This document shows positions 20,551-30,161 of a DNA stretch of 64,000 bases, in pieces. Made by a program: the position numbers and the translations under genes. Below the pieces are notes generated by a model. That model did no database searches and was not told where the DNA came from. It saw only the letters and a program-made list of their open reading frames with translations. Source of the DNA: Streptomyces sp. SW4 (lineage in GTDB: Bacteria; Actinomycetota; Actinomycetes; Streptomycetales; Streptomycetaceae); the NCBI GenBank assembly GCA_003248315.1, contig QKWM01000004.1, forward strand, positions 2,170,001-2,234,000. The letters run 5' to 3'. Numbering within the stretch: the stretch's first letter is position 1; every line of letters starts with the position of its first letter.

Positions 20551-21644
20551 GCGAGCGACGGAGGGGGCTGGGCCGTGGGCTCGGCGCGTTGATTCCCCTG
20601 CTCCGACGGAGAAGACCGTGGCTTCGGCCGCGCTGGGGAGCGTCGGTTCGACGTCCCCCACCGCTGTGCCGGGCCTGTCGACCGATCGCGGTGTGGCCGC
20701 CGCGCGGGTGGCGACCCTGACGGCTGTTTCACGTGAAACAGAGGAGCCGGCGGAGCACGCCGTCGCGGAGACGCCGGCGGCGCCGATGGGGGCGCACTTC
20801 GCCGAGATCCCGCTGGATGCCATCACCCCGAACCCTCGGCAGCCCCGTGAGGTCTTCGACGAGGACGCTCTCGCCGAGCTGGTCACGTCGATCAAGGAGG
20901 TCGGCCTTCTCCAGCCGATCGTCGTCCGCCAGGTGGGCCCGGAGCGCTACGAGCTCATCATGGGTGAGCGCCGCTGGCGGGCCAGCCGCGAGGCCGGACT
21001 GACGGCCATCCCCGCGATCGTGCGGGCCACGGACGACGAGCAGCTTCTCCTGGACGCCCTTCTGGAGAACCTGCACCGGGCTCAGCTGAACCCGATCGAA
21101 GAGGCCGCGGCCTACGACCAGCTGCTGAAGGACTTCAACTGCACGCACGACCAGCTGGCGGACCGTATCGGTCGCTCCCGCCCGCAGGTCTCCAACACCC
21201 TGCGTCTGCTGAAGCTCTCCTCGGCGGTGCAGAAGCGGGTCGCGGCAGGGGTGCTCTCCGCCGGCCACGCCCGGGCCCTCCTCGCCGTGGAGGACACGGA
21301 GGAGCAGGACCGGCTGGCCCATCGGATCGTGGCCGAGGGACTCTCGGTGCGTTCCGTCGAGGAGATCGTGACCCTGATGGGGTCCCGGCCGCAGAAGGCA
21401 CCGCGGGCCAAGGGCCGCGGGCCGGAGCCCGGGTCGCCCCCGCCCTCTCCGAACTGGCGACTCGTCTTTCGGACCGCTTCGAGACCCGGGTGAAGGTCGA
21501 CCTGGGCCAGAAGAAGGGCAAGATCACCGTCGAGTTCGCCTCGGTGGAGGACCTGGAGCGGATCCTGAGCACCCTCGCCCCGGTGAAGGCCCGGTACTGC
21601 AGAAGAGCCTTCTGGAGGGCGATGCCGAAGAAGCAGACTCCTGA
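20547..21644 (+). CDS. parB: Chromosome partitioning protein ParB (three frameshifts)
   Basis: About 366 residues after repair. This CTPase and DNA-binding protein loads on parS and spreads to condense the origin region. The start GTG 20547 overlaps the parA stop (SERRRGLGRGLGALIP). The N-terminal ParB/Srx domain has NPRQPREVFDEDAL and the CTP-binding GERRWRAS. The helix-turn-helix is THDQLADRIGRSRPQVSNTL. The C-terminal dimerisation domain begins KVDLGQKKGKITVEF. Single bases are missing near 20595, 21415 and 21588, all in C/G runs. The repaired end is EGDAEEADS at TGA 21642-21644. A parS lies inside (20726). Confidence 0.93.
20726..20739. other. parS site 3 (inside parB)
   Basis: Perfect GTTTCACGTGAAAC, read as AVSRETEE in the ParB frame. 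Confidence 0.93.
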
Positions 21645-21664
21645 GTCCTCTCCAGCGGCCGACG

Positions 21665-21704
21665 GAGCGGGCCGTGTCCGGTGTGTACCGGACACGGCCC
21701 GCTC
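21665..21704 (+). terminator. Terminator of parAB
   Basis: Perfect 17-bp stem (21665-21681 and 21688-21704) with a 6-base loop, followed by TTTGCTTT. It lies 20 bases past the repaired parB stop. Confidence 0.88.
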
Positions 21705-21803
21705 TTTGCTTTACGCCGGTATCGGTGGAATCGCATCGTGGATACGATGCGTTCGGGTATGGCGGACTCACCTGACAATCCCTCTGAGAGCGAGGCAGGG
21801 GCC

Positions 21804-21949
21804 ATGCGAACGATGAGCCGCACCGGACTGGTGAGCGCGGGTCTCGGACTGGGCGCGGTCGGTGGGTTCATCGGCAGTCTGCTCAGGGAACGGAGTGCCT
21901 TGACGGCCGCCCGCGACGCGGCGGGCGAAGGAAGCGAGGAACAGCTTTC
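21804..21949 (+). CDS. Possible small hydrophobic protein upstream of the acetyltransferase
   Basis: From ATG 21804 (or ATG 21760) the frame reads MRTMSRTGLVSAGLGLGAVG then GFIGSLLRERSALTAARD. It is one glycine-rich hydrophobic helix plus a charged tail. It has no stop before it runs into the acetyltransferase gene in another frame, so its end cannot be fixed. It might be a real short gene with a lost stop, or an N-terminal artefact. Low confidence. Confidence 0.25.
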
Positions 21950-22565
21950 ATGGGGCGTCGGCTCGTACCGCTCACGCTGGACAACCTTCAAGACCTTCCC
22001 AGCGCTGTCGCTCGTGTGTCTTCTGGGAGCTGGATCCCGTCAGCGGCGAAGCCGCGGTAAAGGCCGGCACGCCGGCTCTGGAGAAGGAGGCCTGGATCTC
22101 CGCCGTCCTGCTGGACTGGGGGTCCTGCGGCCGCGTCGTCTACGTCGACGACGTGCCCGTCGGCTTCGTGCTCTACGCTCCGCCCGCCTACGTACCGCGC
22201 TCGACCGCGTTCCCCACCAGCCCCGTCTCGCCCGACGCGGTGCAGCTGATCACCGCCTTCATCATCCCGGGCTATCAGGGGCAGGGGCTCGGCCGGGTGA
22301 TGGTGCAGACCGTCGCCAAGGACCTGCTGCGCCGCGGCTTCAAGGCCATCGAGGCGTTCGGGGACGCGCGCTGGAAGGAACCGGCCTGTCTGCTGCCGGC
22401 CGACCACCTTCTCGCCGTGGGGTTCAAGACCGTACGACCCCATCCGAGTCACCCCGGCTTCGGCTGGAGCTGCGGTCCACCCTGTCCTGGAAGGAGGACG
22501 TGGAGATGGCCCTCGACCGGCTGCTCGGTGCGGTGCAGAAGGAGCCCGCGCTCAGGCCGCTGTGA
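21950..22565 (+). CDS. GNAT family N-acetyltransferase next to parB (two frameshifts)
   Basis: About 205 residues after repair. The start is ATG 21950 (MGRRLVPLTLDNLQDLP). Single C bases are missing near 22000 and 22460. After repair the protein reads RCRSCVFWELDP near its start and PRLRLELRSTLSWKEDVEMA near its end. The acetyl-CoA-binding segment is GYQGQGLGRVMVQTVAKDLL (R/Q-x-x-G-x-G/A type). The conserved location immediately after parAB in Streptomyces supports a genuine gene. The substrate is unknown. The clustered cysteines near the N-terminus (RCRSC) could bind metal. Confidence 0.82.
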
Positions 22566-22611
22566 GCGAGCCGGTGGCCGGGGAGGGTGATGGCGGAGGC
22601 CGGAGCCGGAG

Positions 22612-22651
22612 ACACGGAGGGGCCGACCCGCATGGGTCGGCCCCTCCGTGT
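22612..22651. terminator. Bidirectional terminator overlapping parS
   Basis: Perfect 18-bp stem (22612-22629 and 22634-22651) with loop GCAT. It lies between the acetyltransferase (plus) and trxA (minus). The right arm runs directly into a parS site starting at 22650. Confidence 0.85.
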
Positions 22652-22663
22652 TTCACGTGAAAC
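22650..22663. other. parS site 4
   Basis: Perfect GTTTCACGTGAAAC, between convergent genes and abutting a strong terminator stem. Confidence 0.93.
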
Positions 22664-22684
22664 ATGCGTCCCTGACGCGGTCGC

Positions 22685-23017
22685 CTACTCGGCGATGAAC
22701 TCCTCCAGGTCGCGCACGATCGCGGCCTTCGGCTTCGCACCGACGATCGTCTTGGCGACCTCGCCGCCCTGGTAGACGTTCAGGGTCGGGATGGACATGA
22801 CGCCGTACTTGGCGGCCGTACCCGGGTTCTCGTCGATGTTGAGCTTGACGACCTCGATCTTGTCGCCGTACTCCTGGGCGATGGCCTCCAGGGACGGGGC
22901 GATCTGACGGCAGGGACCGCACCAGGCGGCCCAGAAGTCCACCAGGACGGGCTTGTCGCTCTTGAGGACGTCCTGCTCGAAGGAGTCGTCGGTCACGTTC
23001 TTCAGGGTGCCGGCCAC
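22685..23017 (-). CDS. trxA: Thioredoxin
   Basis: A 110-residue dithiol reductase. The start is GTG 23017 (VAGTLKNVTDDSFEQ). The active site is WCGPC (residues 32-36), followed by the cis-proline segment MSIPTLNVYQGG. It ends IVRDLEEFIAE. It lies 40 bases after trxB, so both are expected in one operon under the SigR-type promoter ahead of trxB. The frame is intact. Confidence 0.96.
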   Translation of the reverse strand: MAGTLKNVTDDSFEQDVLKSDKPVLVDFWAAWCGPCRQIAPSLEAIAQEYGDKIEVVKLNIDENPGTAAKYGVMSIPTLNVYQGGEVAKTIVGAKPKAAIVRDLEEFIAE

Positions 23018-23057
23018 TGCGGGCTCCTTAACTGGTCGGTGCGTGGGCGGGTGGGGG

Positions 23058-24026
23058 TCAGACAGCGGTCTTCTCGGGCTCTGCCGCGTCCTCGTCGGAC
23101 AGAGCGGCGAGGTAGCGCTCGGCGTCGAGCGCGGCGGAGCATCCGGTACCGGCCGCGGTGATCGCCTGTCGGTATGTGTGGTCCACCACGTCACCGGCGC
23201 CGAAGACCCCGGTGACGTTGGTGCGGGTGGAGGGAGCGTCGACCTTCAGGTAACCCTCCTCGTCCAGCTCGAGCTGGCCCTTGAACAGCTCGGTGCGCGG
23301 GTCGTGGCCGATCGCGATGAACAGGCCGGTCACCGGCAGGTCGGAGAGCTCGCCGGTCTTGACGTTGCGCAGCTTCAGACCGGAGAGCTTCTGGTCGCCC
23401 TGGATCTCGGCGACCTCGCTGTCCCAGACGAAGGTGATCTTCGGGTCGGCGAAGGCGCGCTCCTGCATCGCCTTGGAGGCACGCAGGGTGTCCCGGCGGT
23501 GGACGATCGTCACCGACTTGGCGAAGCGGGAGAGGAAGGTGGCCTCCTCCATCGCCGTGTCACCGCCGCCGATCACGGCGATGTCCTGGTCCTTGAAGAA
23601 GAACCCGTCACAGGTGGCGCACCAGGAGACGCCGCGTCCGGACAGCGCGTCCTCGTTCGGAAGGCCGAGCTTGCGGTGCTGCGACCCCGTGGCGACGATG
23701 ACGGCCTTCGCCCGGTGAACCGTGCCCGCGGTGTCCGTGACGGTCTTGATCTCACCGGTCAGATCGACGGCCACGACATCGTCCGGGACCAGCTCGGCAC
23801 CGAAGCGCTCGGCCTGCGCGCGCATGTTGTCCATGAGCTCGGGGCCCATGATGCCGTCCTGGAAGCCGGGGAAGTTCTCCACCTCGGTGGTGTTCATCAG
23901 CGCGCCACCTGCGGTGACGGCGCCTTCGAAGACCAGCGGCTTCAGCGACGCGCGCGCGGTGTAGAGCGCCGCCGTATAACCGGCGGGCCCGGAGCCGATG
24001 ATGATCACGTTACGGACGTCGCTCAC
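23058..24026 (-). CDS. trxB: Thioredoxin-disulfide reductase
   Basis: A 322-residue FAD- and NADPH-dependent reductase that recycles thioredoxin. The FAD motif is IIGSGPAGYTAA (residues 9-20). The redox site is CATC (136-139). The NADPH fold is IGGGDTAMEEA and the second FAD motif is VFGAGDVVDHTYRQA. The ATG start is at 24026. It forms an operon with trxA and carries a clear SigR-type promoter about 75 bases upstream. The frame is intact. Confidence 0.96.
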   Translation of the reverse strand: MSDVRNVIIIGSGPAGYTAALYTARASLKPLVFEGAVTAGGALMNTTEVENFPGFQDGIMGPELMDNMRAQAERFGAELVPDDVVAVDLTGEIKTVTDTAGTVHRAKAVIVATGSQHRKLGLPNEDALSGRGVSWCATCDGFFFKDQDIAVIGGGDTAMEEATFLSRFAKSVTIVHRRDTLRASKAMQERAFADPKITFVWDSEVAEIQGDQKLSGLKLRNVKTGELSDLPVTGLFIAIGHDPRTELFKGQLELDEEGYLKVDAPSTRTNVTGVFGAGDVVDHTYRQAITAAGTGCSAALDAERYLAALSDEDAAEPEKTAV

Positions 24027-24098
24027 GGCTGGATTCCTCGTCTCTGGACTGCGTCTTCAGGTCCGGTGGTCGCCCTTCTCAGAGCTCTCACCCCACCC

Positions 24099-24124
24099 AA
24101 CGGATCCTAAAGGGCTCGCATTCC
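24099..24124 (-). promoter_or_regulatory. SigR-type promoter of trxBA
   Basis: On the minus strand GGAAT and GTT are separated by exactly 18 bases. This is the consensus of the disulfide-stress sigma factor SigR of Streptomyces, which is known to drive trxBA. It lies about 75 bases before the trxB start. Confidence 0.85.
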
Positions 24125-24155
24125 CGTGGAGACCAAGCGCTGGTGTCGTCCGTGT

Positions 24156-25039
24156 TCAGGGCCGCGGGTACGAGTGCTCGAACAGCACCTTCGCCGGGGA
24201 CGGTGAGGCCTGGTCCACACAGGTCGCGTCGACGAGGTAGGCGGTGACCCGGCTGGGGTCGGAGGGGTCGGGCAGCACCACGAGCATGGCCTCCTTACCC
24301 TGGTAGACGCCTTCCTCGGTGGCGATCGCCGCGTCGTCGCGGGCGATGCCCTTCTGGATGCAGGTGGGAACGGCGGGCTGGGTGAAGACCCGGTTCTCGG
24401 GTCCCGTCTCCGACTGGGCGCCGAGATCCGGCGTCCGGGATCCGCTTCGAGGGCCGTCGCTCTTGGCGAGCAGGGTGGTGACCTGTTCCTCGAGCCGGCT
24501 CTCCGAGAAGGTGTCGGCGGGAGCGGACTGATGTGTGCGGGCCGCGTCGGGCGGGGTGCCGTCGTCGACGGACGCCACGATGACCGAGCCGAGTCCCAGG
24601 GCCGCCACGGCGAAGACGGCACCCAGGGCGGCGAGCCGGCGACGGCCGCCGCGCTTGCGGTCCTTGCGGCCGGGCCCGGTCGTGGAGGTGCGAGCGCGTC
24701 CCGCGGGGCGCGTTTCACGCACTGATGTTTCACGTGAAACATGCGCAGGCTCTCCCTCGGGGAGGGCGTCTGCGCTGTCGGGGCGCTCGGGGGAGTCTCG
24801 GCAGCGAGCGCGGCGTCGATACGGGCGGCCACGTCGTCCGGCATGCCTGCGGGCTCCGGCAGCGTGCCGAGCAGCCCCCGGATCTCCTCCAGCGAGGCGT
24901 ACACGTCCGCGCACGCTTCGCAGGTGTCCAGGTGACGGCGGACGTCCGCGGTGCGCGACGGCGGGAGGATGCCCTCGGCGAGGTCGGAGATCTCCGTGAC
25001 GTCCGGGTGCCCGGCCATGTCTGTCGTCGACGACGTCAC
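24156..25039 (-). CDS. Anti-sigma factor for SigM: zinc-finger, membrane-anchored (one frameshift)
   Basis: About 294 residues after one base is restored near 24760. The GTG start at 25039 overlaps the sigM stop as GTGA, so it is co-translated with its sigma factor. The N-terminal domain carries the ZAS motif HLDTCEACAD (H-x3-C-x2-C) for zinc-dependent sigma binding. A basic RKDRKRGGRRR segment and one membrane helix (LAALGAVFAVAALGLGSVIV) follow, then an extracytoplasmic domain of about 130 residues with two cysteines (PTCIQ, ATCVD). A parS inside the gene is read as VSRET. The signal it senses is unknown. Confidence 0.85.
24727..24740. other. parS site 5 (inside the anti-sigma gene)
   Basis: Perfect GTTTCACGTGAAAC. 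A half-copy (GTTTCACGC) sits about 15 bases to the left. Confidence 0.93.
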
Positions 25040-25871
25040 GCTCGTCCACCTCCGCCCTTCACTGCGGCTGAATCGCTCGGCCCGGTGCCTGGCGGGCCCG
25101 CCCGGCGCGGTCCCGCTGCGGGTGGGACGGATGTCCCCTGCGTCCGGTTCCGCTCCGGGCCCGGGTTTCCGGCCTTCGAGTTCCCGGTCCCGGGTTTCCG
25201 GTGCTCGGATCCCCTGCGTCCGGGTTCTGTGCAGCCGAGGGCTCCGTGTTCGCCCCAGCCGAGCCCCCGGGGCGTCCACCGGCGGTGCCGTCCCGGTCCG
25301 GGCGTAGATGGGTGAGGAGCGGCAGGAGCCTGGCTCTGCCGCGCGCGCAGCGGCTCTTGACCGTGCCGGTCGGCACATCGAGGATGCGGGCGGCCTCGGC
25401 GACCGGGTAGCCCTGCATGTCGACGAGGACGAGCGCGGCCCGCTGGTCGGCCGGCAGGGTGCCGAGGGCCTCGACGAGCTGGCGGTGCAGGTCGTTGCGC
25501 TCCGCCGGGGCGGACGCCGACTCGTGCGGCTCCAGCAGTTGCTCCAGGCGCTCGGTGTCGTCGACCGGCGCGGTCTTGCGGGAGGCCGCCTTGCGGGCCC
25601 GGTCCAGACAGGCGTTGACCGTGATGCGGTGCAGCCAGGTCGTGACGGCGGACCGGCCGCGGAAGGTGTGGGCGGCCCGGTAGGCGGAGACGAGGGCGTC
25701 CTGCACCGCGTCAGCGGCCTCCTCGCGGTCCCCGAGCGTCCGGAGGGCGACGGCCCACAGGCGGTCCCGGTGACGGCGGACGAGCTCGGCGAAGGCGTCC
25801 GGGTCGCCCGCCACGTGGCGGGCGAGGAGGTCCTGGTCGCTGACGTCGCCGTACGCGGTGCCGTCGGTCAT
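25036..25871 (-). CDS. sigM: ECF sigma factor SigM (one frameshift)
   Basis: About 278 residues after repair. Region 2 is DPDAFAELVRRHRDRLWAVA with DREEAADAVQDALVSAYR. Region 4 has QGYPVAEAARILDVPTGTVK as its helix-turn-helix. A Pro/Gly/Thr-rich tail of about 80 residues follows. One base is missing in the tail, between about 25140 and 25260. Restoring it gives the C-terminus AAVKGGGGRA, with the stop overlapping the anti-sigma start. Without repair the frame runs to 25059 with unrelated residues. It lies 31 bases after the pseudokinase gene. Confidence 0.92.
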
Positions 25872-25902
25872 CGGGCCCCCTCCCCTGCCGCTCTCCGGGC
25901 CG

Positions 25903-27623
25903 TCAGCCCTTGAAGGTGACGTCGGTGACTGCCTGCTTGTAGCCGGCGCTGCTGTAGCCGTCGGCGGGCGCGCTCGGGACGGCCGTGATCCACAGCAGCA
26001 CGTACCGGGTCTTCACCGGCTTCGACGCCTTCACGGAGACGGACGTGCCGCTGGTCGTGGCGGTGCCGATCTCCTTCATACCGTCGATCCCGGTGGAAGG
26101 GGAGAGCGAGTCCGTGGCGTACAGCTCCACGGTCGTGTGGTCGCCCGGGTACCGCAGGTCTATCGACGCCGCCGACATCTCCTTGGCGGAGCCGAGGTCG
26201 TAGACGATGCCGACACCGGGCTTGTACGGGGCGAGGGTCGGGCCCTCGTTGTACCGCTTCGTGCGCCAGTAGGTGGAGCTGTCGCCGTCGTAGGTGTTGG
26301 TCACGTCGCCCGGTGCCTGCGCCTCGCCCTTGGCGACGTACTCCTGGGCCGCCTGGACGGTGAGGGGCGCGGCCGGCTTCGGCTTCTGCCCGCCCTTGTC
26401 GCCGCCGTCCGTCGTCTGGGTCTGGTTCGGGTCGTCCGCGGTGCCGCCCCGCTCCATGAGGGCGTCGGCGAGCTGCCAGCTGCCGAGGCCGAGCGCGGCG
26501 ATCAGCAGCGCCGACACGGCCCACTTCAGTGCCTTGCCGGTACGGCTCTGCAACGGCGGTGGCGGCGTCGGCACGGGCTGCGTGGCACCGGGGCGCGGGC
26601 CGGCCGGACGGCCGTAGCTGCCCTGCTGGTACGTCGTGCGCTGGTAGTCGGGCGGGGTGGTGAACGCCGGCTCCGGCGGGCGGATGCGGGGCATCTCGCC
26701 GATCGCCTTCACCAGCTCCTCCGGCGTGGTGCAGGGGACTCGTGACGCGAGGCGGTGGCACCGTCGTTGGCGAGCGCGCGCATGGCGAGTTCGGACAGGC
26801 CGCGGTGGACCCCGGCACGCACCTGGTCGGGCGGGATCAGGCCGATGTCCTTGGGCAGCCCCGACAGCCCGTAGGCGTCGCTCTCGTACGGCCAGCGCTG
26901 GGTGAGCGAGGCGTACAGCAGGGCGCCGATCGCCTCGGTGTCCGTGCGCTGCGGGGTGTCCGAACTGATGCCGCGCAGGGCGGCGTTCACGGCGAGCCCG
27001 CGGATGCGCCACTGCCCGGTGGACGTGCGCAGCACGGCGTTCGGGTTCAGCCGCAGATGGGCGAGGCCCTCACGGTGCGCCGCGGCCATGGCGGACGCGA
27101 CCTGGCTGACCAACTGGTAGGCGTCGTACACCTCCAGCGGACCGGAGGCGAGGAGGGTGGTCAGCTCGGTGGCGTCCGGGAGCCATTCGTGGACGACGTA
27201 GACGAGGTCGTTCTCCTCCACGGCGTCCAGGACCTGGACGAAGCGGGGGTCGCCCAGCAGGGCCGAGGACCGGGCCGCGGCCAGCACGGCGCGGGCGCGG
27301 GCGTGGTCCGCGGGGAGGACATGGACGCCGACGGCGCGACGGAGCTTCTCGTCCACGGCCCGCCAGCTGCTGAATCCGTCCAGACGGGTGACGCATTCCT
27401 CGAGGCGGTAGCGTCTGGCGAGCTTGTGACCGCTGTGCAGCTCGGGAGGCGAGGTCTTGCCCGCGCTCTCGGTTCCGGCGCTCCCCTGTGCCTCGTCGCT
27501 GTCCGTGTCCCGCTCCCGGTTGTTGGCCACCCCGTCGGCCGTGGACTGGTCCGCCTCCGCGGTCAGCGACGTCTCGCCGCTGTTGTCTGCCACGTCGACG
27601 GCAGCCATGCTCCGTTCCGCCAC
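25903..27623 (-). CDS. Membrane pseudokinase with extracellular carbohydrate-binding-like domain (one frameshift)
   Basis: About 573 residues after repair near 26736. The start is GTG 27623 (VAERSMAAVDVADNSG); ATG 27647 or ATG 27608 are possible. Residues about 60-310 have a serine/threonine-kinase fold, but the catalytic loop reads HLRLNPNAVL where HRDxKPxN is expected, and the DFG position reads RGL. It should therefore be inactive. A Pro-rich linker, one membrane helix (KWAVSALLIAALGLGSWQ) and an extracellular domain resembling F5/8-type galactose-binding folds (NTYDGDSSTYWRTKRYNE) follow. The layout equals the C-terminal half of mycobacterial MviN/MurJ. It lies directly after murJ here. 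Confidence 0.85.
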
Positions 27624-27759
27624 CGTCGTTCCTGCCTCCCCATTCATTGCGCGCCGAACACCCGTTGCGCGCCGTCCGACGCCGAAACCAATTGTGCCCA
27701 CAGTCCGCCGCTATGCACGACACGCGGCGGCGAACGATGGTTGTGCGCCTACCCCCGTC

Positions 27760-30117
27760 TCAGCGTCCCAGGCGTCCGCGGACCATACCGACGAGGGAGT
27801 TCAGTTCCTCGATGTGCATGCGGCGCGCGGCGACGTAGAAGACCCCGAGCAGAACCGCCCCGCCGGCCACGAGCGCGGCGAGCGAACCGAGGACGCCCAG
27901 GCCGAGCGTGTGGCCGATGCCGTAGCAGACGGCGCCGCTGAGCAGCGCGGCCGGCACGGAGGCGATGGCGAGCCGGGCGTAGGTCCGCAGCACGCGGGCG
28001 CCGTCCAGGTCCCCGCCGAGGCGCTTGCGCAGCCTGCGCCAGGCGACGCCGACACCGATCGCGTAGGCCAGACCGTAGGAGGCCGCCATGCCGACCACGG
28101 CCCAGCGCGAGGGGATCAGCAGGTAACACAGTCCCGAGGCGGCCGCGTTGACGGCGGCCACGATGACGGTGTTGTAGAAGGGCGTCCGGGTGTCCTCGTA
28201 GGCGTAGAAGGCACGCAGGACGACGTACTGCACGGAGTACGGGATGAGGCCGAGGCCGAAGGCCATCAGCATGAAGCCCATGTTGGTGGCGGCGTCGGTG
28301 CCCGAGGAGCCGAAGATCAGGGTGCACATCGGGACGCCGAGCGAGACGAAGCCGAAGGCGATGGGCACGATGGCGACGGCCGTGGTGCGCAGGCCCTGGG
28401 AGATGTCGTCGCGGACGGCGCCGGCGTCGTCCTCGGCGGCCGAGCGGGAGATGCGGGGCAGCAGCGCGGCCATCAGGGAGACCGTGATGATGGCCTGGGG
28501 CAGGCCCCAGATCAGCTGGGCGTTGGCGTAGGCGCTGAAACCGGTGCCGGAGACGTTCGTGTCCACGACCGACGCCGTGGCCAGCTGGGTGACGACGAGG
28601 GCACCCGCCTGGTTGGCGAGGACGAAGAGGATCGTCCACTTGGCGAGCATCGCCGCCTTGCCGAGGCCGTGTCCCTTCCAGTCGAAGCGCAGACGCAGCC
28701 TGAACCCGGTCTCGCGGAGATACGGGATCATCGCCAGTGCCTGGACGACGAGGCCGAGGAGGATGCCGATACCGAGCAGCCGCTGGCCCTCGGCGGGGAT
28801 GTTGTCGACCTTCATCCCGGAGTCGGCGGCCGTCCCGTAGACCCAGATGAACATGCCCAGCGTCACGATGATGACGATGTTGTTCAGGACCGGCGTCCAC
28901 ATCATCGCGCCGAACCGGCCGCGCGCGTTCAGGATCTGGCCCATCACCACGTGGATGCCCATGAAGAAGATCGAGGGCAGGAAGTAGCGGGTGAAGGTGA
29001 CGGCGACCTCGTTGGCCTGCGGATCGCTGGCGACGGGATTCGACAGCATGCGGACCAGCAGCGGCGCCCCAGCATCGCCAGGGCGGTGAGCGCGGCCAGC
29101 GCGACCATCACGAGGGTCAGCAGGCGGTTGGCGTAGGCCTCGCCGCCGTCCTCGTCGTCCTTCATCGCGCGGACGAGCTGGGGCACGAAGACCGAGTTGA
29201 GCCCACCGCCCACGGTGAGGATGTAGATCATCGTCGGCAGCTGGTAGGCGATCTGGAAGGACTCGCCGAGCAGCGCCAGTCCCAGTGCCGAGACGATCAT
29301 CGCGGAGCGGATGAAGCCCGTCAGCCGGGACACCATCGTGCCCGCCGCCATCACGGCGCTGGACTTCAGCAGCCCCGCCGCACGGCCGCCCTTCTTGGCC
29401 GCCGCGGCGGGCGGCGCGGACGGCGGTGTGGCCTCCGGCTCCTGGGCCGGGGTCTCCGCGGCCGGGGCGGCGCGGCCGGGTACGGGGCCGGTGCCGGCGC
29501 CGGAGGCGCGTACGGGCCGGGCGCCGGGTGCTGGGCACCGGCCGGGTGCTGGGCACTGTGCGGGCCGGGAACCGGCGGCTGGGGGCCGTGGGGGCCGGGC
29601 GCCGGGGAGGGGCCGGGCACCGACGGGTGGTCGTAGGAGGGGTGGCCGCCGGCCTGCTGCTGGTCCCGGTACAGGTGCGCGAAGGCGTCCGGGCCGTGGC
29701 GCTGCTCGCCCGCCTGGCCGACCAGGTCGTCCACGCCGACGTACTGGGTCGTGCGCGGATCGTCGCCGTACGGCAGGTACTGCGTGGGGCCGTCCGGCTC
29801 CGGCGCCGGGGTCTGGGCCCACACCCTCGGGTCCGGGGCGTACGGCGACTGCGGCGGCTGCGCGTAGAGCGGCTGCTGCGGCGGGTACGTGCCCGGGGCG
29901 GCGGCGGGTGCGCGGCGCGGTCGTACAGCGCCTCGCCGACCGGGTCCTGGGCGGAGAGGTCCTGCCCTCGGTAGGGGTCCTGGTCGTAGGCGTCCTGCAG
30001 ATACGCGTCCGCGGGCTGCTCCGGCGCCGGCACCTGGCCGTGCTCGGGCGGCGGGCCCTCGGGGTAGCCCGAGCTGCCCGCGGCCTGGCCGCGGTCACCG
30101 TCGTACGGCGCGTTCAT
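27760..30117 (-). CDS. murJ: Lipid II flippase MurJ (MviN) (three frameshifts)
   Basis: About 786 residues after repair. It moves lipid II across the membrane for peptidoglycan synthesis. The first ~230 residues are a cytoplasmic Pro/Gln/Tyr/Asp-rich extension. The MurJ core starts near LLKSSAVMAAGTMVSRLTGF and has about 14 membrane helices, including the characteristic RVLxAFYAxxDTxTP-like LRAFYAYEDTRTPFYNT. Single bases are missing near 29070, 29480 and 29905. It lacks the pseudokinase tail fused to mycobacterial MurJ, which is encoded by the next gene. It lies 44 bases after the DUF6049 gene. Confidence 0.93.
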   Translation of the reverse strand: MNAPYDGDRGQAAGSSGYPEGPPPEHGQVPAPEQPADAYLQDAYDQDPYRGQDLSAQDPVGEALYDRAAHPPPPRARTRRSSRSTRSRRSRRTPRTRGCGPRPRRRSRTAPRSTCRTATIRARPSTSAWTTWSARRASSATARTPSRTCTGTSSRPAATPPTTTRRCPAPPRRPAPTAPSRRFPARTVPSTRPVPSTRRPARTRLRRRHRPRTRPRRPGRGDPGPGAGGHTAVRAARRGGQEGRPCGGAAEVQRRDGGGHDGVPADGLHPLRDDRLGTGTGAARRVLPDRLPAADDDLHPHRGRWAQLGLRAPARPRDEGRRGRRRGLRQPPADPRDGRAGRAHRPGDAGAPLLVRMLSNPVASDPQANEVAVTFTRYFLPSIFFMGIHVVMGQILNARGRFGAMMWTPVLNNIVIIVTLGMFIWVYGTAADSGMKVDNIPAEGQRLLGIGILLGLVVQALAMIPYLRETGFRLRLRFDWKGHGLGKAAMLAKWTILFVLANQAGALVVTQLATASVVDTNVSGTGFSAYANAQLIWGLPQAIITVSLMAALLPRISRSAAEDDAGAVRDDISQGLRTTAVAIVPIAFGFVSLGVPMCTLIFGSSGTDAATNMGFMLMAFGLGLIPYSVQYVVLRAFYAYEDTRTPFYNTVIVAAVNAAASGLCYLLIPSRWAVVGMAASYGLAYAIGVGVAWRRLRKRLGGDLDGARVLRTYARLAIASVPAALLSGAVCYGIGHTLGLGVLGSLAALVAGGAVLLGVFYVAARRMHIEELNSLVGMVRGRLGR

Positions 30118-30161
30118 GCCTACCCCACCTCATCGTCCCGGGCCGACCGGCCACGACATCC

